Assembly: GCA_017893485.1 (NCBI GenBank)
Contig: CM030362.1
Location: 124,001 to 188,000 of the forward strand
Source: Hemerocallis citrina
Lineage: Eukaryota > Streptophyta > Magnoliopsida > Asparagales > Asphodelaceae
Direction: 5' to 3'
Length of the DNA stretch: 64,000 bases
Part shown: piece by piece, positions 1-12,048 of the stretch
Layout: the number at the start of each line of letters is the position of its first letter
How positions within the stretch are numbered: the first letter of the stretch is position 1
The notes under the pieces: generated by a model
Told to the model about the DNA's origin: nothing
The model's database searches: none
The model's input: the letters and a program-made list of their open reading frames with translations, nothing else
Translations under genes and position numbers: made by a program

Positions 1-1149
1 ATAGCTTTCTTTGTAATATATATCATTTTAGGGGAGATGGAAATTTGTATCATGTTATTCAACATTAATGGTTCACGACAATTATTGGCAACACTTCTTA
101 CGGACTTTTGGATAACTTACTGAGCCAATAACAAGTTTCAAAACATGTTAACAATCTTATACTAAACACTGGTGATACCCCCTACAGTCCTACTCAGATA
201 GAGCCACAAGCACACCACAAACAAGGCACATCAGGTGTTTAGGAATTGGACCAAGGATATGGAGAACCAACAAACACGATTCACTAACACACTAACAATG
301 GTAGAAAGAGGAAAAAAAGGAATTTATGAAGTTCGAAGAGGCACCCCATGTGATGAAAGAGGAGGTCGAGGGTTCAAGCCAGGGAGTAAGCAACATATAA
401 AAGTTTTTTCTTCCCTGAAACATATAACTAATAGTTTTCTCATAGAGATGGATATTAAATATAACTACAGTTTTTCTAACTAAAAAATTAAATATAACTA
501 TGGTTATCTTAAGCACAAGCATATATATATTGAATACAATATAATTTCTATATTAGCTAGCTATAACAAACAATAGGTTGTCAATCATATATATATTGAA
601 GACGGTGCTAAATTTTCAACTACATAGCAATTGGAGTTGCAATAACAAATAATTATTCTAGCAAAAACAAACAATTGGACTTGCTATAAAACAAGCATCA
701 CCCTTTCTATTATTTGATGGCAAACATTAAATCAATAATGAGCCAACAAACACTTTAAATCAATTAACTTATCAGTAATGACATATTGACACCATATATA
801 AGAAGAAAAAAAGGGGTCGTCTATTAACTTATTATTTTTTCTTTAATGAAACAGGATGACAAAATAAAAAAACCAATTATATATGATAGACTTACCTTAC
901 CAAAACATTTTTTCATTGTTGTTTTACTTTTGAACTTTAATAGAACTGAGATGCAGCTGACATGGACCTCAAATTTATAAATGCAACTATATTGATCAAT
1001 TGGGGTTGCAATAAGGTAAATTTATATTTACTACAACTACACCCTATGTTAACCGTTAATCGCTGCTAATTTAATTCTTTTTTTTTCCATATTGTCGTCC
1101 ACACTCAGAACCGTTATGTACATATTGACAGTTTAACTTTTTGTAGGAT
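1..1149. other. Noncoding, AT-rich, unassigned
   Basis: No coding exon, RNA gene or complete mobile element is recognisable. The first 13 bases resemble the terminal motif GATAGCTTTCTTT seen at both ends of the inverted repeat at 10067-26240, so the edge of a related element may lie just outside the window. The rest is AT-rich with short low-complexity runs. Open frames here are short and show no protein family. Confidence 0.6.
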
Positions 1150-1479
1150 TGTAATCCCTATTTCCCTAAATACGTATTTTGTGAAGATGTTTCGTATTTT
1201 GATTTATTATAAATTCAGTATTATTTTAAACTCGACCAAAACAAAATGTATCTTGCAAATTATATATGCCATATATTTTGAAAGCCGCTTTGTTTTATTA
1301 TTATTATTTTATTATTATTATTAATTTTAGTGTTAATTAAATTGGTATTATATTATTTAATTTTCCCTTGTTGGATAATCCACAACCCTATTTTATAAAA
1401 AAAACCCCTAAATATTCCTATTGGATATCAACCAATACCCTATAAGAACTACCCTACCCTACCCGTTTCCTCTATCCCA

Positions 1480-1487
1480 TATATAAT
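1480..1487 (+). promoter_or_regulatory. TATA box of the solo LTR
   Basis: TATATAAT lies about 330 bp inside the LTR and is followed by a pyrimidine-rich, GC-rich leader. Its position and orientation fit the U3/R boundary of an LTR reading on the plus strand. Activity is not shown by sequence alone. Confidence 0.45.
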
Positions 1488-3831
1488 CCGTCTTTTTCCC
1501 ATTCTCCTATTCTAAACCCTACCCCGCCGCTATACTTCTTCTCCCGCATCTCTCTCACCCGACTCTCCATCTCTCCGAACCCATCCTCTTCATCTCCCTC
1601 TCCATCCCGCTCCCGACCACCCATCCTCCTCACGACGGCGACCGCCTCCCTGCCGTGCCCCGATGTGCATCGCGAGTCAGTGTGCGTCCTCCCGACGTAC
1701 CACGCATCACCAGTTGCGTCTCCCTATGCGCACTGCATCGCCGGCACCCCCCCTCGCGGCCCTGTCGCGACGCCGCAGTCGACGCCCAGCGCCTCCCTCC
1801 TTGCCCCAACGACTGCACGACCCCCCCTCATCCGCGCGCCTCCCTTGCGCACCCTCCACCACGTCGACAGCGTCACAACCTCCGACGCAGGCAGCCGCGA
1901 TCCACCCTGCGGCGCATCCCGACGGCAACCGTAGTCGTCCTCCGTCGTGTCGCACCAAGCCGTCGCTGCCCTTCCTGTGTTGCGCGACTGCAGTGCCGCA
2001 CCAACGACAGTGCCTCTCCTCGCCTCCGTCCCGTCGTCATCACAACAGCAGCATCCGTCCAGTTGCCGTCCGCCGGCAGCCCCTCCATGCCGTGATGTCG
2101 CTGCATGTTTTCCCCCAACACAGTGCACAACTCCATCTCTTATGTGTTGGTGTGCGTATATGGATTTTTGATCAAGTGGATTGTGAGCCATCCGATCGAT
2201 TGACCATGATGATCTCCATCAGATCTGATCCGCACCATCGATTTTCTTTGATCATGTTAAAGCTCAGCCGTCGGATCCCTCGATCTTGATCTCGGCCTTC
2301 AATCGTCTCATTCGTCCTTTGCTTGGTGAGTAAACATTCGATCTACTTTTGTTCTTATTCATCAATTATAAATCATGGTATATTTTGGTACTCTTCTAAT
2401 TCTTATTTGTTTCATTTCCAATCTCGGCCGTTGGATTCACTGGATCTTCTTCTTGATCATGATCATCATCGAGATTCGTGCCCGAGCATGATTACGGTGA
2501 TCATTTGCTCGTCGCCGGGATTTCGATCCCGTTATTCTCAATATATCGAATCTAACGTCGTCCTAAAGGCAAGTCACTTCTATCGAATGTATTTTTTTGT
2601 ATCATATTCGATAAATATTGTTGAAATTCCGCAAGTGGATCTTATTTTAAAATCGTAAAATATTGATGTATCAATCGTCGAGATGCCACGGATTTACACG
2701 AGCGAATCCAAGTGGTAGTCTCGACATCGTGCCATCTTTTTGCCTCTAAAGTATAGAGATGTTCATACACCATATAGTTATAGGTATTGATTATAAAAAT
2801 AGGGAATTGTAGACACATTTCATATCATGAAATTAAATGACAAATAGCTATAGTAGATTGTAGAAATTTGTTGATCGTTAATGTGATTGTTATTGCTAAA
2901 TTGTTGAATTGTAATTATTAAAATGTTAGACATCACCTATATTAATACCATGTTCACCTAAGGTTGATTCGCTGCGATTAAGATTAATTAAACTCCAATT
3001 TACTATTATTAAATTTTATTTTTACCATTTTACTTAAAAAGAACATGTAGACTATTCAGAAAATTACGCTAATCTGAACCTTAACGTGCTGTTTAGACCT
3101 AGAACACTTCATTAAAATCAGAAACTCCCTGAAAGTAAATCGTAGCCCTATCTGTCTAAATGTCAATAGACACCAAAACTTTCGAATTCGGAGTTATACT
3201 GCTCCAGTTATGAACCTTTTACCACAGCTGCGCTGTAATTCCAGATTCACGTACATAACAAGTTAGGCTAATGAATTAAGTGAACCATTAATCATCTATA
3301 GCCAAGATAAATTCCAGATTTGTAAATAACATGTTTAGGGTGTTAAAAAGTATTTTTACTGATTTTTATAATATTCATTTACTGCCTTTATAATTAAAAT
3401 TAGACAACATCTACACCCAGCCAGAAACTAAAACCTATAAAGAACACCGAATTTCACTTAGCTACCGTCGTCGGAATATAGACTTTAAGTATGCGTTGGA
3501 ACCGGGCGGGAGTCTAGTTTCTAGACCACCTGACGGATCCACAATTGCTGCCCTGTAGCAACGGGAATACTGATTTTGGTACAGCAACCTACTGCTGTCC
3601 AGAATTGGGATTCTATATTTTATAATGTACAATTGTGTTTGTAATGTTATATTTAGTGTATTTAATTGTATATAGTATATTGCATGATCTTAGGATGGTT
3701 TTGACACCTTCTCTAGCGTCCCTTATTAATTGCATTATTGTATGATAATTGAGTAAAGAAAGTAAAGCAAGCCGGGGTAAGGGTTGATTAGGGTAGTTGA
3801 CAATATAGTAAGTGTACTCGGATGATGGCCA

Positions 3832-3921
3832 GTGTTTTATCGTTATCGGCATCGTGTAAGAAATTACACATGTCCCGTGTTTTATCGTTATCGGCATCGT
3901 GTAAGAAATTACACATGTCCC
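3832..3921. repeat. 45-bp tandem duplication inside the solo LTR
   Basis: Two exact 45-bp copies, 3832-3876 and 3877-3921, are followed by a short degraded third start (GTGTTTATCGCTATCG). This is a local duplication within the LTR. Confidence 0.85.
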
Positions 3922-4639
3922 GTGTTTATCGCTATCGTCATCATTCCTAGTACATGAACTATAGAATCTACCACCTTAATCTAAACGAAATTGATTGTAT
4001 GCATCGAACCTGTGGTACGGCACACATGGGACACGGTAGTACGTGCATTAGCTAGGATTTAAAAATGAATAATAGACCTAAGGCTCTCATCACATTATCA
4101 TTGCATATTGTTATCTTATTGAACAGTGCTACCTCTATTATTGCCATTATTGATATTGTTTATTGTTATCGCGTTGAATCAAAGTATTGCATATTATGCC
4201 ATTATCAGTTTGCCACTGTTCAATACTATCGACTTCATCGTTCATTTGAATTCATTGCTATACCTTTATTGCCATTGTTTCACTGTTTTCTCCACTTGCA
4301 TGTCCACGACTTGCTCTAAGGACAAATTATTCTTTCTTTTTAGATGAACAAGTACAGGTGTACAAGGAGAATTTTCAGAAGGCATTGGTGAGCAGTTCTC
4401 TACGATTGGAGCTGGAGCCTATCGAGCTATTTGGTAAGTTCTTGTATTTCAGATTTGGTTATTGAATTTCATTATCGTTTATGTGATTATGTTTCCTGCG
4501 TGGTTGTAATTAATTTTTCTTATATTGTTGAGTTAAGACTGGTACAGCTTATGGATGATATGAGTTGGCGTACTTATATCATTCGCTGGGCCACAGTTAC
4601 GTGCCTGTGATCCCGTATTCCGGGAAGCGGGGCGTGACA

Positions 4640-6011
4640 AGGATGATGAAGAACATATTTGGTTGAAGGTATTGTTCTGTTTGAAAGGTAATTGTTTCAA
4701 ATCTATTACTATTGTTTTTAGACTTTTATTGTTTTAATTCTTTATTGTAAACTCTTACTATTTGATTCAAAACTCTTACTGCTTTTTTAGGCTCATTGTT
4801 TGACCCCATTTTTGAATACTTCAACCATTGTGTTCTCCTACAACCCTGTAATTTTATTTTTTTTATTCGGTTGGTTGGTGTTTATTATGGTGGAGGATGC
4901 AATAGTTGTAATAGTTGCAATATTTAGCATTTTTGGAGATGATGTAAGTAACTGTATATAATGATGATATAATATAGTTGTGTTAATACCCGTACCTGCA
5001 ATTTTGTGGAGTATTGGGTTCTGTGTTTGGTTTTTTAAAGGTTTTTCGAAGGTTTTCCAAAAAATCCATTACGTTTTTAAACGAATTTTTGGTTTTTATT
5101 TTGTATCTTGCATTATATTCTGATTTCCCCCCCCCCAGAGCCTTATATATATGATGCCTGTGTGATGTTGCTTGGTTTTGCCTGGGGAGGATTGATATTT
5201 ATTGCATGTGATGTCATATTTTTAATTGTTAGCAGAATTCTGTAAGGAATTGCTGTAAAAGGGCTAATATTTTGGGGGAGGTTCTGTCAAAATTTTACTA
5301 AATTTTCTAAAATCTATTATGTTTTGAAATGATATGTTGGTTTTTATTTTGTATCTTAGTCATATGAAGATTTTTTCTTCCCAGAGCCCTATATATATGA
5401 TGTCTGTGTGATGTTGTTTGGATTGGCCTGGGGAGAATTTATATTTCTTGACTGTGATGTTAAATTTTTAATTGTGAGCAGAATTTCGTAAGGAATTGCT
5501 GTAAAAATAGCTAATATTTTAGGGGAGATTTTGTCGAAGTTTTTACAAAATTTCCTAAAATCTTTTATGATTCCAAACTATATCTTGGTCTTTTATTTTA
5601 TATCTTTAGTCCTATGAAGTTTTTTTCCCAAGCCTTATATATATGATGTCTGTGTGGTGTGACTTGGATTGGGCCGGGGAGGATTCAATTTGACTGTCTA
5701 CGATGTTAATGCTCTAAAAGGAATAATATTTCTGGAGAGATTCTGTCAAAATTTTTACTACAATCCTGCCAGTAAAATTTTAAATAACACTGTCGAAATA
5801 TTTACTGAACAATTTAATTGAAACAATTTAAAGGCGCCGTATTATAAAACTATTAGGATTCAATATAATTTCAAAGGAGGCCTGTAAAGAGTAGATGATT
5901 GTATTAGGAAGGTAGGTGCATTTTTTTAACCAATAATTGTTAAAGAGGTAGAAAGAGGTATATTGAATGATTTTTTATATGCAATTCACCCAACCAAATA
6001 ACTCCAATTAA
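4640..6011. other. Noncoding region with a 246-bp tandem triplication
   Basis: No gene is visible. Its core is a degenerate tandem repeat; the rest is AT-rich sequence without a family assignment. Confidence 0.6.
5030..5767 (+). repeat. Three tandem ~246-bp units
   Basis: The landmark AGCC(T/C)TATATATATGATG recurs at 5139, 5385 and 5631, exactly 246 bp apart. Each unit also carries GGTTTTTATTTTGTATCTT-like, GGCCTGGGGAG-like and GGAATTGCTGTAAAA-like blocks in the same order. Unit three is the most degraded. Outer boundaries are approximate. Confidence 0.8.
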
Positions 6012-6063
6012 ATTTATATGCAGTTCTGAATACGTGCCGTAGGCACGTGCCACGGGCATACCT
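6012..6063 (+). mobile_element. Helitron-type 3' end (hairpin plus CCTAG)
   Basis: GTGCCGTAGGCACGTGCC forms a stem-loop and is followed about 10 bases later by CCTAGTA. A short GC hairpin just before a CTAG terminus is the known 3' end of plant Helitrons. The same hairpin occurs in both palindrome arms (about 12629 and 23672) and at 56509. No 5' end was located, so only the terminus is called. Confidence 0.45.
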
Positions 6064-6064
6064 A

Positions 6065-6141
<77 letters not shown>
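6064..6141. repeat. (TA)n microsatellite
   Basis: An uninterrupted run of about 39 TA dinucleotides directly borders the left terminus of the Mutator-like element. It masks any target duplication on that side. Confidence 0.97.
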
Positions 6142-6147
<6 letters not shown>

Positions 6148-6668
6148 AACCTTCCGTTGCTCACCATTCTGGTGAGCACTCTCGTGAGCACTCGTTCAGA
6201 ACCGTTCGATTTCAGATCGCATCATCATGCAAATCTAAGGGTCGTTACCTTCTCCGCTCAAACCAGTGATGAGAAGGTCAGTTTTGTCAATTACTCTCTT
6301 CATTTCTCCTCACTGTCGAAATCCCCAATCTCCTTCTTCCTCACGATTGGGGATCGGTAAACCCCATCTCCCTCACGCTCAACTACTCAACCCAAATCCA
6401 AATCCCCAAGGCCTCGAAATCACCATTCTGAAGTTCGATTCTCCTCTTCCCCGTCCTCAAAACCGTTCGAGAACACATCTCCTTCTCCTCTTCTCCTCGA
6501 AGTTCGATTCTCCTCTTCCCCGTCCTCAAATCCCCACACCATTTTTCAGTCGTCGCCATTCCCCTCTCGTCGCCACCCTCTACCAGCGCCGCCACCTCAC
6601 CCCCGAACCACCCGGCCCCTTCATCTTCATTCTCTGCTCAAAGGAGGATGGCTTCTTCTTCTAATCGT
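6142..6668 (+). repeat. Left long terminal inverted repeat of the MULE
   Basis: This is the inverted partner of 9456-9966. It ends internally with an ATG and the codons for MASSSNRV (6648-6671); the right repeat carries the same start. The repeat therefore contains a leader and a translation start reading inward, and may supply a promoter to whatever lies inside. On this side the frame continues into sequence with no recognised family. Confidence 0.88.
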
Positions 6669-7112
6669 GTGGGAAAACTAAGACGAACATCACACTGTAT
6701 CTTTTGGGAGGTCAGGAATCATCTAGACTCCAAATCAGTTTTAAGATTCACACTGGTGATTCAAAAATTAAGCAAAAGTGCATTAGGCCCAAAGCAGTTT
6801 TACAAAATGGGATTTCACTTTTTTACCACCACCACTACCTCAAAATGTCCTTGTGCATCTTCATTAAAGTCCTTGGTCATAACATTTCTTCTCCACAAAA
6901 TGTCTGCTAATTTCGTTATTTAGTTATCATAAGATCACAAAAAGAAAGCCTATTTATGTCAGACTTTTGAGTGCTTATTATGTGACCGATGTCTTGTAAA
7001 CGTTGTTTCATACTATATAAATTTGGGAACGTCGGTATGTTCCAATATCCATCTCTCTCTCTCACACTCTTTTCTTTCTCCCTCAACCTTCTTAGTCTAT
7101 TATACTTTGCAG
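6669..7112. other. MULE interior, unassigned
   Basis: Sequence between the left terminal repeat and the NT5C-like exon. A pyrimidine-rich tract and TTTGCAG at its end (7106-7112) form a good splice acceptor for the following exon, so part is probably a captured intron. No other exon is recognised. Confidence 0.5.
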
Positions 7113-7317
7113 ATCCTTAGGAGCTCAAGTTCTGATTGACGACAATCCCCGATATGCTTTGGAATGTGCAGAAGTTGGGATCCGTGTCCTTCTGTTTGAC
7201 TTTGATAACTCTTATCCGTGGTCCAAGTGCGACACAACAGCTTCTCATCCTCTAGTCACCAAAGTCAAAAACTGGGAAGAAGTTGGGGAACATGTAGTCT
7301 CATGGGCAGTTTCTTAG
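7113..7317 (+). pseudogene. Captured last exon of an NT5C/HAD-type 5'-nucleotidase-like gene
   Basis: After the acceptor TTTGCAG, a 67-codon frame begins SLGAQVLIDDNPRYALEC and ends at TAG (7315-7317). The block LIDDNPRYA, then LLFDFDNSYPW, then HPLVTKVKNWEEV matches, from memory, the C-terminal part of plant HAD-superfamily NT5C-type nucleotidase-like proteins, where DDNP carries the conserved aspartates of HAD motif IV. Only this final exon is present; the catalytic N-terminal DxDxT region and upstream exons are missing. It is therefore a transduplicated fragment inside the MULE. It has no frameshift, which suggests recent capture, but there is no sign of a complete gene. Confidence 0.65.
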
Positions 7318-8019
7318 AAGGGGAATTTTTTTTTCGAAACCAAATTCTTATGAAAACTTCTCAATTGCAGAATCATGAAAAAAGGGGGATCATCATCATA
7401 TAATTAGGTTTGGAGGCATTAGCTGATATCATACGGCTCTCCGGGGAAGACAATTATATTGCAGTTTTGCACGTGTAAAATTCTTTTAAAGTGTACATGT
7501 ACACTTGGAAATCTTAGTTCGGAGAGGCCATTTGTTGAATACTAATAGTTCTTCTGGGGCAAACTTATATGAGTAATGATCGGATGTAGCTGATTTGTGT
7601 TTACGTCTTACTTAAAGATGTGAACTTTCAAATTTTATATAAGAGCTACCATTTGGTATGCATTGTGTACTCTGCTATAATACCATCTTGTCTGTGAGGT
7701 TCACTGATTGAGCTTCCTCTGTATGTATGTATGTATGTTACCCGTGTTTTATTGTTTGCATTTTACTTTCGTTTATGCAGGACAAACACTCAAGCTTTCT
7801 TGTTCTGCCCTGAAAGATTCAAACCATCTCTAATATTATAGAGCAACAAATAAGCACTGTCCGTCAAGTGCAATCTATAGGACCTAGGCTTTAATTTGAA
7901 CTATACAACAGTCTTTTGTTATCAATCATATTCTAAGCCTTTCAGATAAAGATTGAGTTGAAGGACAATAAACAAAATACTGATAAAAAGAAAATACCGG
8001 TAATCCAAAATATTTTTAC
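7318..8019. other. MULE interior, unassigned
   Basis: Probably the captured 3' flank of the NT5C-like exon plus unassigned sequence. It includes a short GTAT repeat near 7722-7740. No coding signal is recognised. Confidence 0.45.
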
Positions 8020-8128
8020 CAATTACGTGCAATGTATGTCCAACTCCAAAACTATATCTTAACACGTAAATCGCACGTGAAAATTCTCCAACTCTTATCA
8101 AAACGTGCATCGCACGTGAAAATACTAG
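8020..8128 (+). mobile_element. Helitron-like 3' terminus inside the MULE
   Basis: ACGTGCATCGCACGTG (8103-8118) forms a hairpin and is followed by AAAATACTAG, ending at 8128. This is the same 3' end as the short Helitrons at 26337-27399 and 51209-51482. Two degraded hairpin copies lie upstream (near 8024 and 8065). The 5' end was not located. Confidence 0.5.
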
Positions 8129-8537
8129 TATATATAGAAGGGAAACATGGAATATAGCCAACATGTTTTAATAATAGGAAATTAACAAAACAAACTCATA
8201 ATACCGGGCTAAATATACAACAACCTACAGTACAGACAATAAACATAACACTAATCCAGAATACAAACTCTAATAGAAGTTTGCACCTTACTTTCCCTTG
8301 CAATGACACAAGACTTAACCATCAATTTTAACAAGATTACACCCCGTATGTCTCTGTTCTGAGTTCAAGCCCGAAATTCAACATGTGTACAATTGAGCCA
8401 GTGCATAAAAATATAACAATATGCCAAACACAAGCATTTCATAGAGGAATTTTAAAATTAGAATTTTAAATTAGGTAGTACAATTAGGAAGTACAAATAC
8501 AGACAGACATGCCCTACAAAGCACAATAAAATTGGCA
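8129..8537. other. MULE interior downstream of the captured minus-strand gene
   Basis: Likely 3' flank of the captured gene at 8538-9478. No coding or structural signal was seen. Confidence 0.4.
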
Positions 8538-9455
8538 CTAGTCCACACATAAATCTGTAACTTCAGAAAGAACACCACCCAAAGGTGTACTCGTTGTTGC
8601 CAATGCTCTTACAGATGCAGCAATGAACCGCCGAAGACGTGGGCTTAGTCCACTAAAAAAAAAATCACTCCCCAGATTTTCCATAACAGACCCTGAACAC
8701 AAATTATATGATGGCAAACTGAATTTAAACTTGGTAGTCACCCTTCGGACAATTTCAGCCTCCACTTCTTTTGGGTTGTCTTGAAATGGCAAGATGCACA
8801 ATAGCGCAAAGTTGATCGTCTCAATCTTTAGGTGAGGTGATGCAGGAAGAGAAATGTTCCATTCGCTTGCTTGAGATGGGATTTTTACTTCGTTCACTCT
8901 GCAGCAACAATAATTTATTAGTTTTTTTTAAAATATAAAAAAGGCCAATTCCTCCACAAAATTTAGTGTCTCCTAGAGTTTTTAATTTTAATTTTTGTTT
9001 TTTTTTACTGCAGAGAATTTTGATATGTAGTCATTTCAAACACTGGTTTAAAAGATAAGATTGTTTTTGATTGAAAACGGTGGGCAGGGCAGTAGTCCCC
9101 TGCGCTTCAGAAAAAGTTAGATAAGATTGTTAATCCCATCTAAAAGAGGAATTTGATTACGATAATAATCTAAACTTTCAAAAGAAATAAACAAAGTCGG
9201 GACACAAATTACCTGTAGCAAAGATTTTCCAAGATCTAAAAATGCATACAGGCAGAGAAATAGCCAGAGAGGACCTCCATTTCATAACCAGTTTCAACCA
9301 TATGTCGACCGAGCACGAAGACTTGTGGGACCGACTCATCGACGTTGTCGTCGGGAATGTAAAGATTGATCATCTTGAACGGGACCAAGTTAGTACCTGC
9401 CCTCAATTTGACTGGAGCAAGATCCTCTGCGTCTGGTTCTGTTTTGGGGAAAACC

Positions 9456-9478
<23 letters not shown>
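8538..9478 (-). CDS. Captured multi-exon gene of unknown function, transcribed inward from the MULE right repeat
   Basis: The ATG (9478-9476) lies within the right terminal repeat. Exon 1 encodes MASSSNRVVFPKTEPDAEDL and continues to GYEME, ending at 9275 before a GT. A 23-nt stretch follows (ILENLCY plus two bases) between TTTTTAG and GGTAATTTG. The main downstream exon starts at 8898 after GCTGCAG and runs to a stop at 8538, encoding RVNEVKIPSQASEWN onward. Using the 23-nt mini-exon keeps all phases open, giving a product of about 195 residues; the first intron would then be only 39 bp, unusually short for a plant. I do not recognise the family. There is no membrane segment or obvious motif. 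It could be a captured host-gene fragment under the MULE repeat's promoter or a neutral relic. Confidence 0.5.
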
Positions 9479-10070
<592 letters not shown>

Positions 10071-10370
10071 AAACACAAAGAAAGCTATCAAGTGGCTCTC
10101 CTTCAATCTCCCCTAAAACCAATGGTCCAGATTGATTCTCACAAAACATATTTTCCCGATCAAAAATTTCAAACCCCAAAACACATTAACTCAGACACCC
10201 CTCCCCCCCTCTCTCTCTCTCTTCCCTTTCTCTCATACATCCTGTGAACAAAAATTCCCCCAAACAAAAAACAAAAATAACCAGTGAATGACCCAAACCC
10301 AAAACCCCAACTCGAAAGTCTCCCTCTTCTTCCTCTTCATTGTAAAGAAGAAAACTCCGATCTGCTATTA

Positions 10371-12048
10371 ATGGCGGCGTCACCGAGCGGGTTGTCAAAC
10401 CACCGCGCGGGCATACCAAGAAGAAAACTCCGATCCGCCATCAAACCACCAAGCGCGCTGCGCAACGCGTTCGGCGGCGTCCTCTGCTTCTTTATCCTCC
10501 TCCTCATCGGCATTCTCGCCTTTTCGATCCGTCTATTCTCTGTAAGTTTATCGGTTTTTGATGCCTTCTTGAATTGAAACTCTCTATCTGGTGGATGTTT
10601 TCTTCTTGAATTGAAACCCTAGATCTGGGTTGTGAGAATCTGGTGGATGTTTTTTTGTTAATTTTTTTTGGGGGCAGGTTATCAAGTACGAAAGCGTGAA
10701 CCATGAGTTCGATCCGTACTTCAATTACAGAGTAACTCAGGTCAGATCTCATTTTCCATGGCAAAAATGGGTATGTCTAAATTGGCTTCTCTTGTGATGG
10801 GTAATGCGTAGTTTTTTTTGATTTGGTGGAGTTTTAGCATCTGGGTATGTGTTAATTGTGGGTTATTTTGCTTAGAAATGGAGTTTTAGATGTATTAGAG
10901 CACTTGGGGTGTGTGAGTAGGGTTTATATCTATGCCTGCATTCATTTGTTTGGAGATTGGTTGTAGTTGAACTTTGCGAAATTTGTGATTGAGATTGAGA
11001 ACACTTTGAAACAACTGGGAATGTGAATGTTGACATGTAGTTTGTTTAGATTGAATTGTTATTGCATTTAATGTGGATGGAGAGCTGAACACATTGATTA
11101 GAGATGGTTTGTTTCATTGTCCACTTTTCTGTTTTTGTTTGTTTAAGCTATACTTCGCAGTATCTATTTTGATATTATGAGTTTGTGCAATGGTGTAGTA
11201 ATTTGATATGGCGATTTGGAATGAGGATTTCTTCTTCTACTTCTTCATGTTTTCAATATAATCAAAATGAATTTAACAATTCAATAATCTTTAACGGAGA
11301 GTGTATGAGTCAAAATTGTGATGCAAGGAGTAGGAACTCTCTTTTGTGAAAATGCCAGTTAAATTCTGCATAAATTGATTGTTGTAAATGTGTTTGAGGT
11401 CTTTGTATATATATGGGGATCATCGAGTGTGGTTGCAATGCTTAGTTGAATATGTTTTGCATCAAAGAGCGCAAAGTCAAACTTTTAATGTTAAAATCTT
11501 CTTTTAGGCAACAATAATCCAGTCCAAATTAGCAAAACTTTCAAATATGCTGAGATGAAGCACTGTACGTAGGACTAAGACCAGGGAAGCAAATTTTTGT
11601 CTTTGGTATGGGTTATCTGTTGCTGTGGATCGGTAATATTTGGAGTGAGTTACATAACGTGAGTATCGGTAGGAATTTTTTTAGTCTGGCCCCGGTCAAT
11701 CCATCTTGGTATTGGATGAGATGTGATACCTATCTAAAACCTCTCAAGTTTTCACATGAACGCCAATATGATTGGTATTAAAGTTGGGTCTTCTATAATC
11801 TACTACTATTTTCTGATGTAGTGCTTTAATTTCAGTTTCTTACAAAGAAGGGAATCTATGATTTCTGGAACTGGTTTGATGATCGAACCTGGTACACGAT
11901 CCAAGTCCATAATTTATTTCTCATATTTATGCTGAGTTTAAGCATGTAGTAAAGCTCTGATTTGTCTACTATTATGTATCCTCTTGGATGTGTCATAGAT
12001 GGAGCTATGTACCTTGGTTTGACTTTGACAACTGGTTCTATGTGGTGG
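10371..12048 (+). pseudogene. STT3: STT3 oligosaccharyltransferase gene, exons 1-4 (left-arm copy)
   Basis: STT3 is the catalytic subunit of the ER oligosaccharyltransferase that N-glycosylates nascent proteins. Exon 1 (10371-10541) begins MAASPSGLSNHRAG and contains a hydrophobic segment (CFFILLLIGILAFSIRLFS), with donor GTAAGT. Exon 2 (10678-10740) encodes [20 protein letters not shown], holding the family's [10 protein letters not shown] loop. Exon 3 (11836-11892) encodes [19 protein letters not shown]. Exon 4 remnant (11992-12048) reads VIDGAMYLGLTLTTGSMWW, a degraded form of VIGGTVYPGLTLTAGTIWW as I recall the family. Everything after exon 4 is absent, including most transmembrane helices and the WWDYG motif. 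Exon 4 has several substitutions and lost its clear start. This is a captured 5' fragment, not a working gene. Confidence 0.85.

Larger units (their letters stand above)
1150..4639 (+). mobile_element. Solo long LTR, family L, copy 1
   Basis: The segment starts TGTAATCCCTATTTCC, ends GGAAGCGGGGCGTGACA, and is flanked by the perfect 5-bp direct repeat AGGAT (1145-1149 and 4640-4644), the signature of LTR retrotransposon insertion. At 3490 bp with no internal protein domains, primer site or second LTR, it reads as a solo LTR left by recombination between two LTRs. Relatives in the opposite orientation lie at 28198-36195, 30174-34445 and, as a remnant, 56680-58111. They share the two termini and an internal motif around GTCTAGTTTCTAGACC (3512-3527 here). 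Long LTRs with TGTMACGCCCC-type ends are known in plant Gypsy elements such as Tekay, but the lineage is an inference. The GC-rich part (1540-2300) has long frames of no recognisable family. Confidence 0.88.

Noticed and set aside
1655..2289. Long overlapping frames in a GC-rich stretch (up to 208 codons)
   Set aside because: They open on both strands and in several frames, as expected of GC-rich sequence. No domain is recognisable, and the stretch lies inside a solo LTR whose relatives (33340-34090, 35100-35560) do not conserve a frame.
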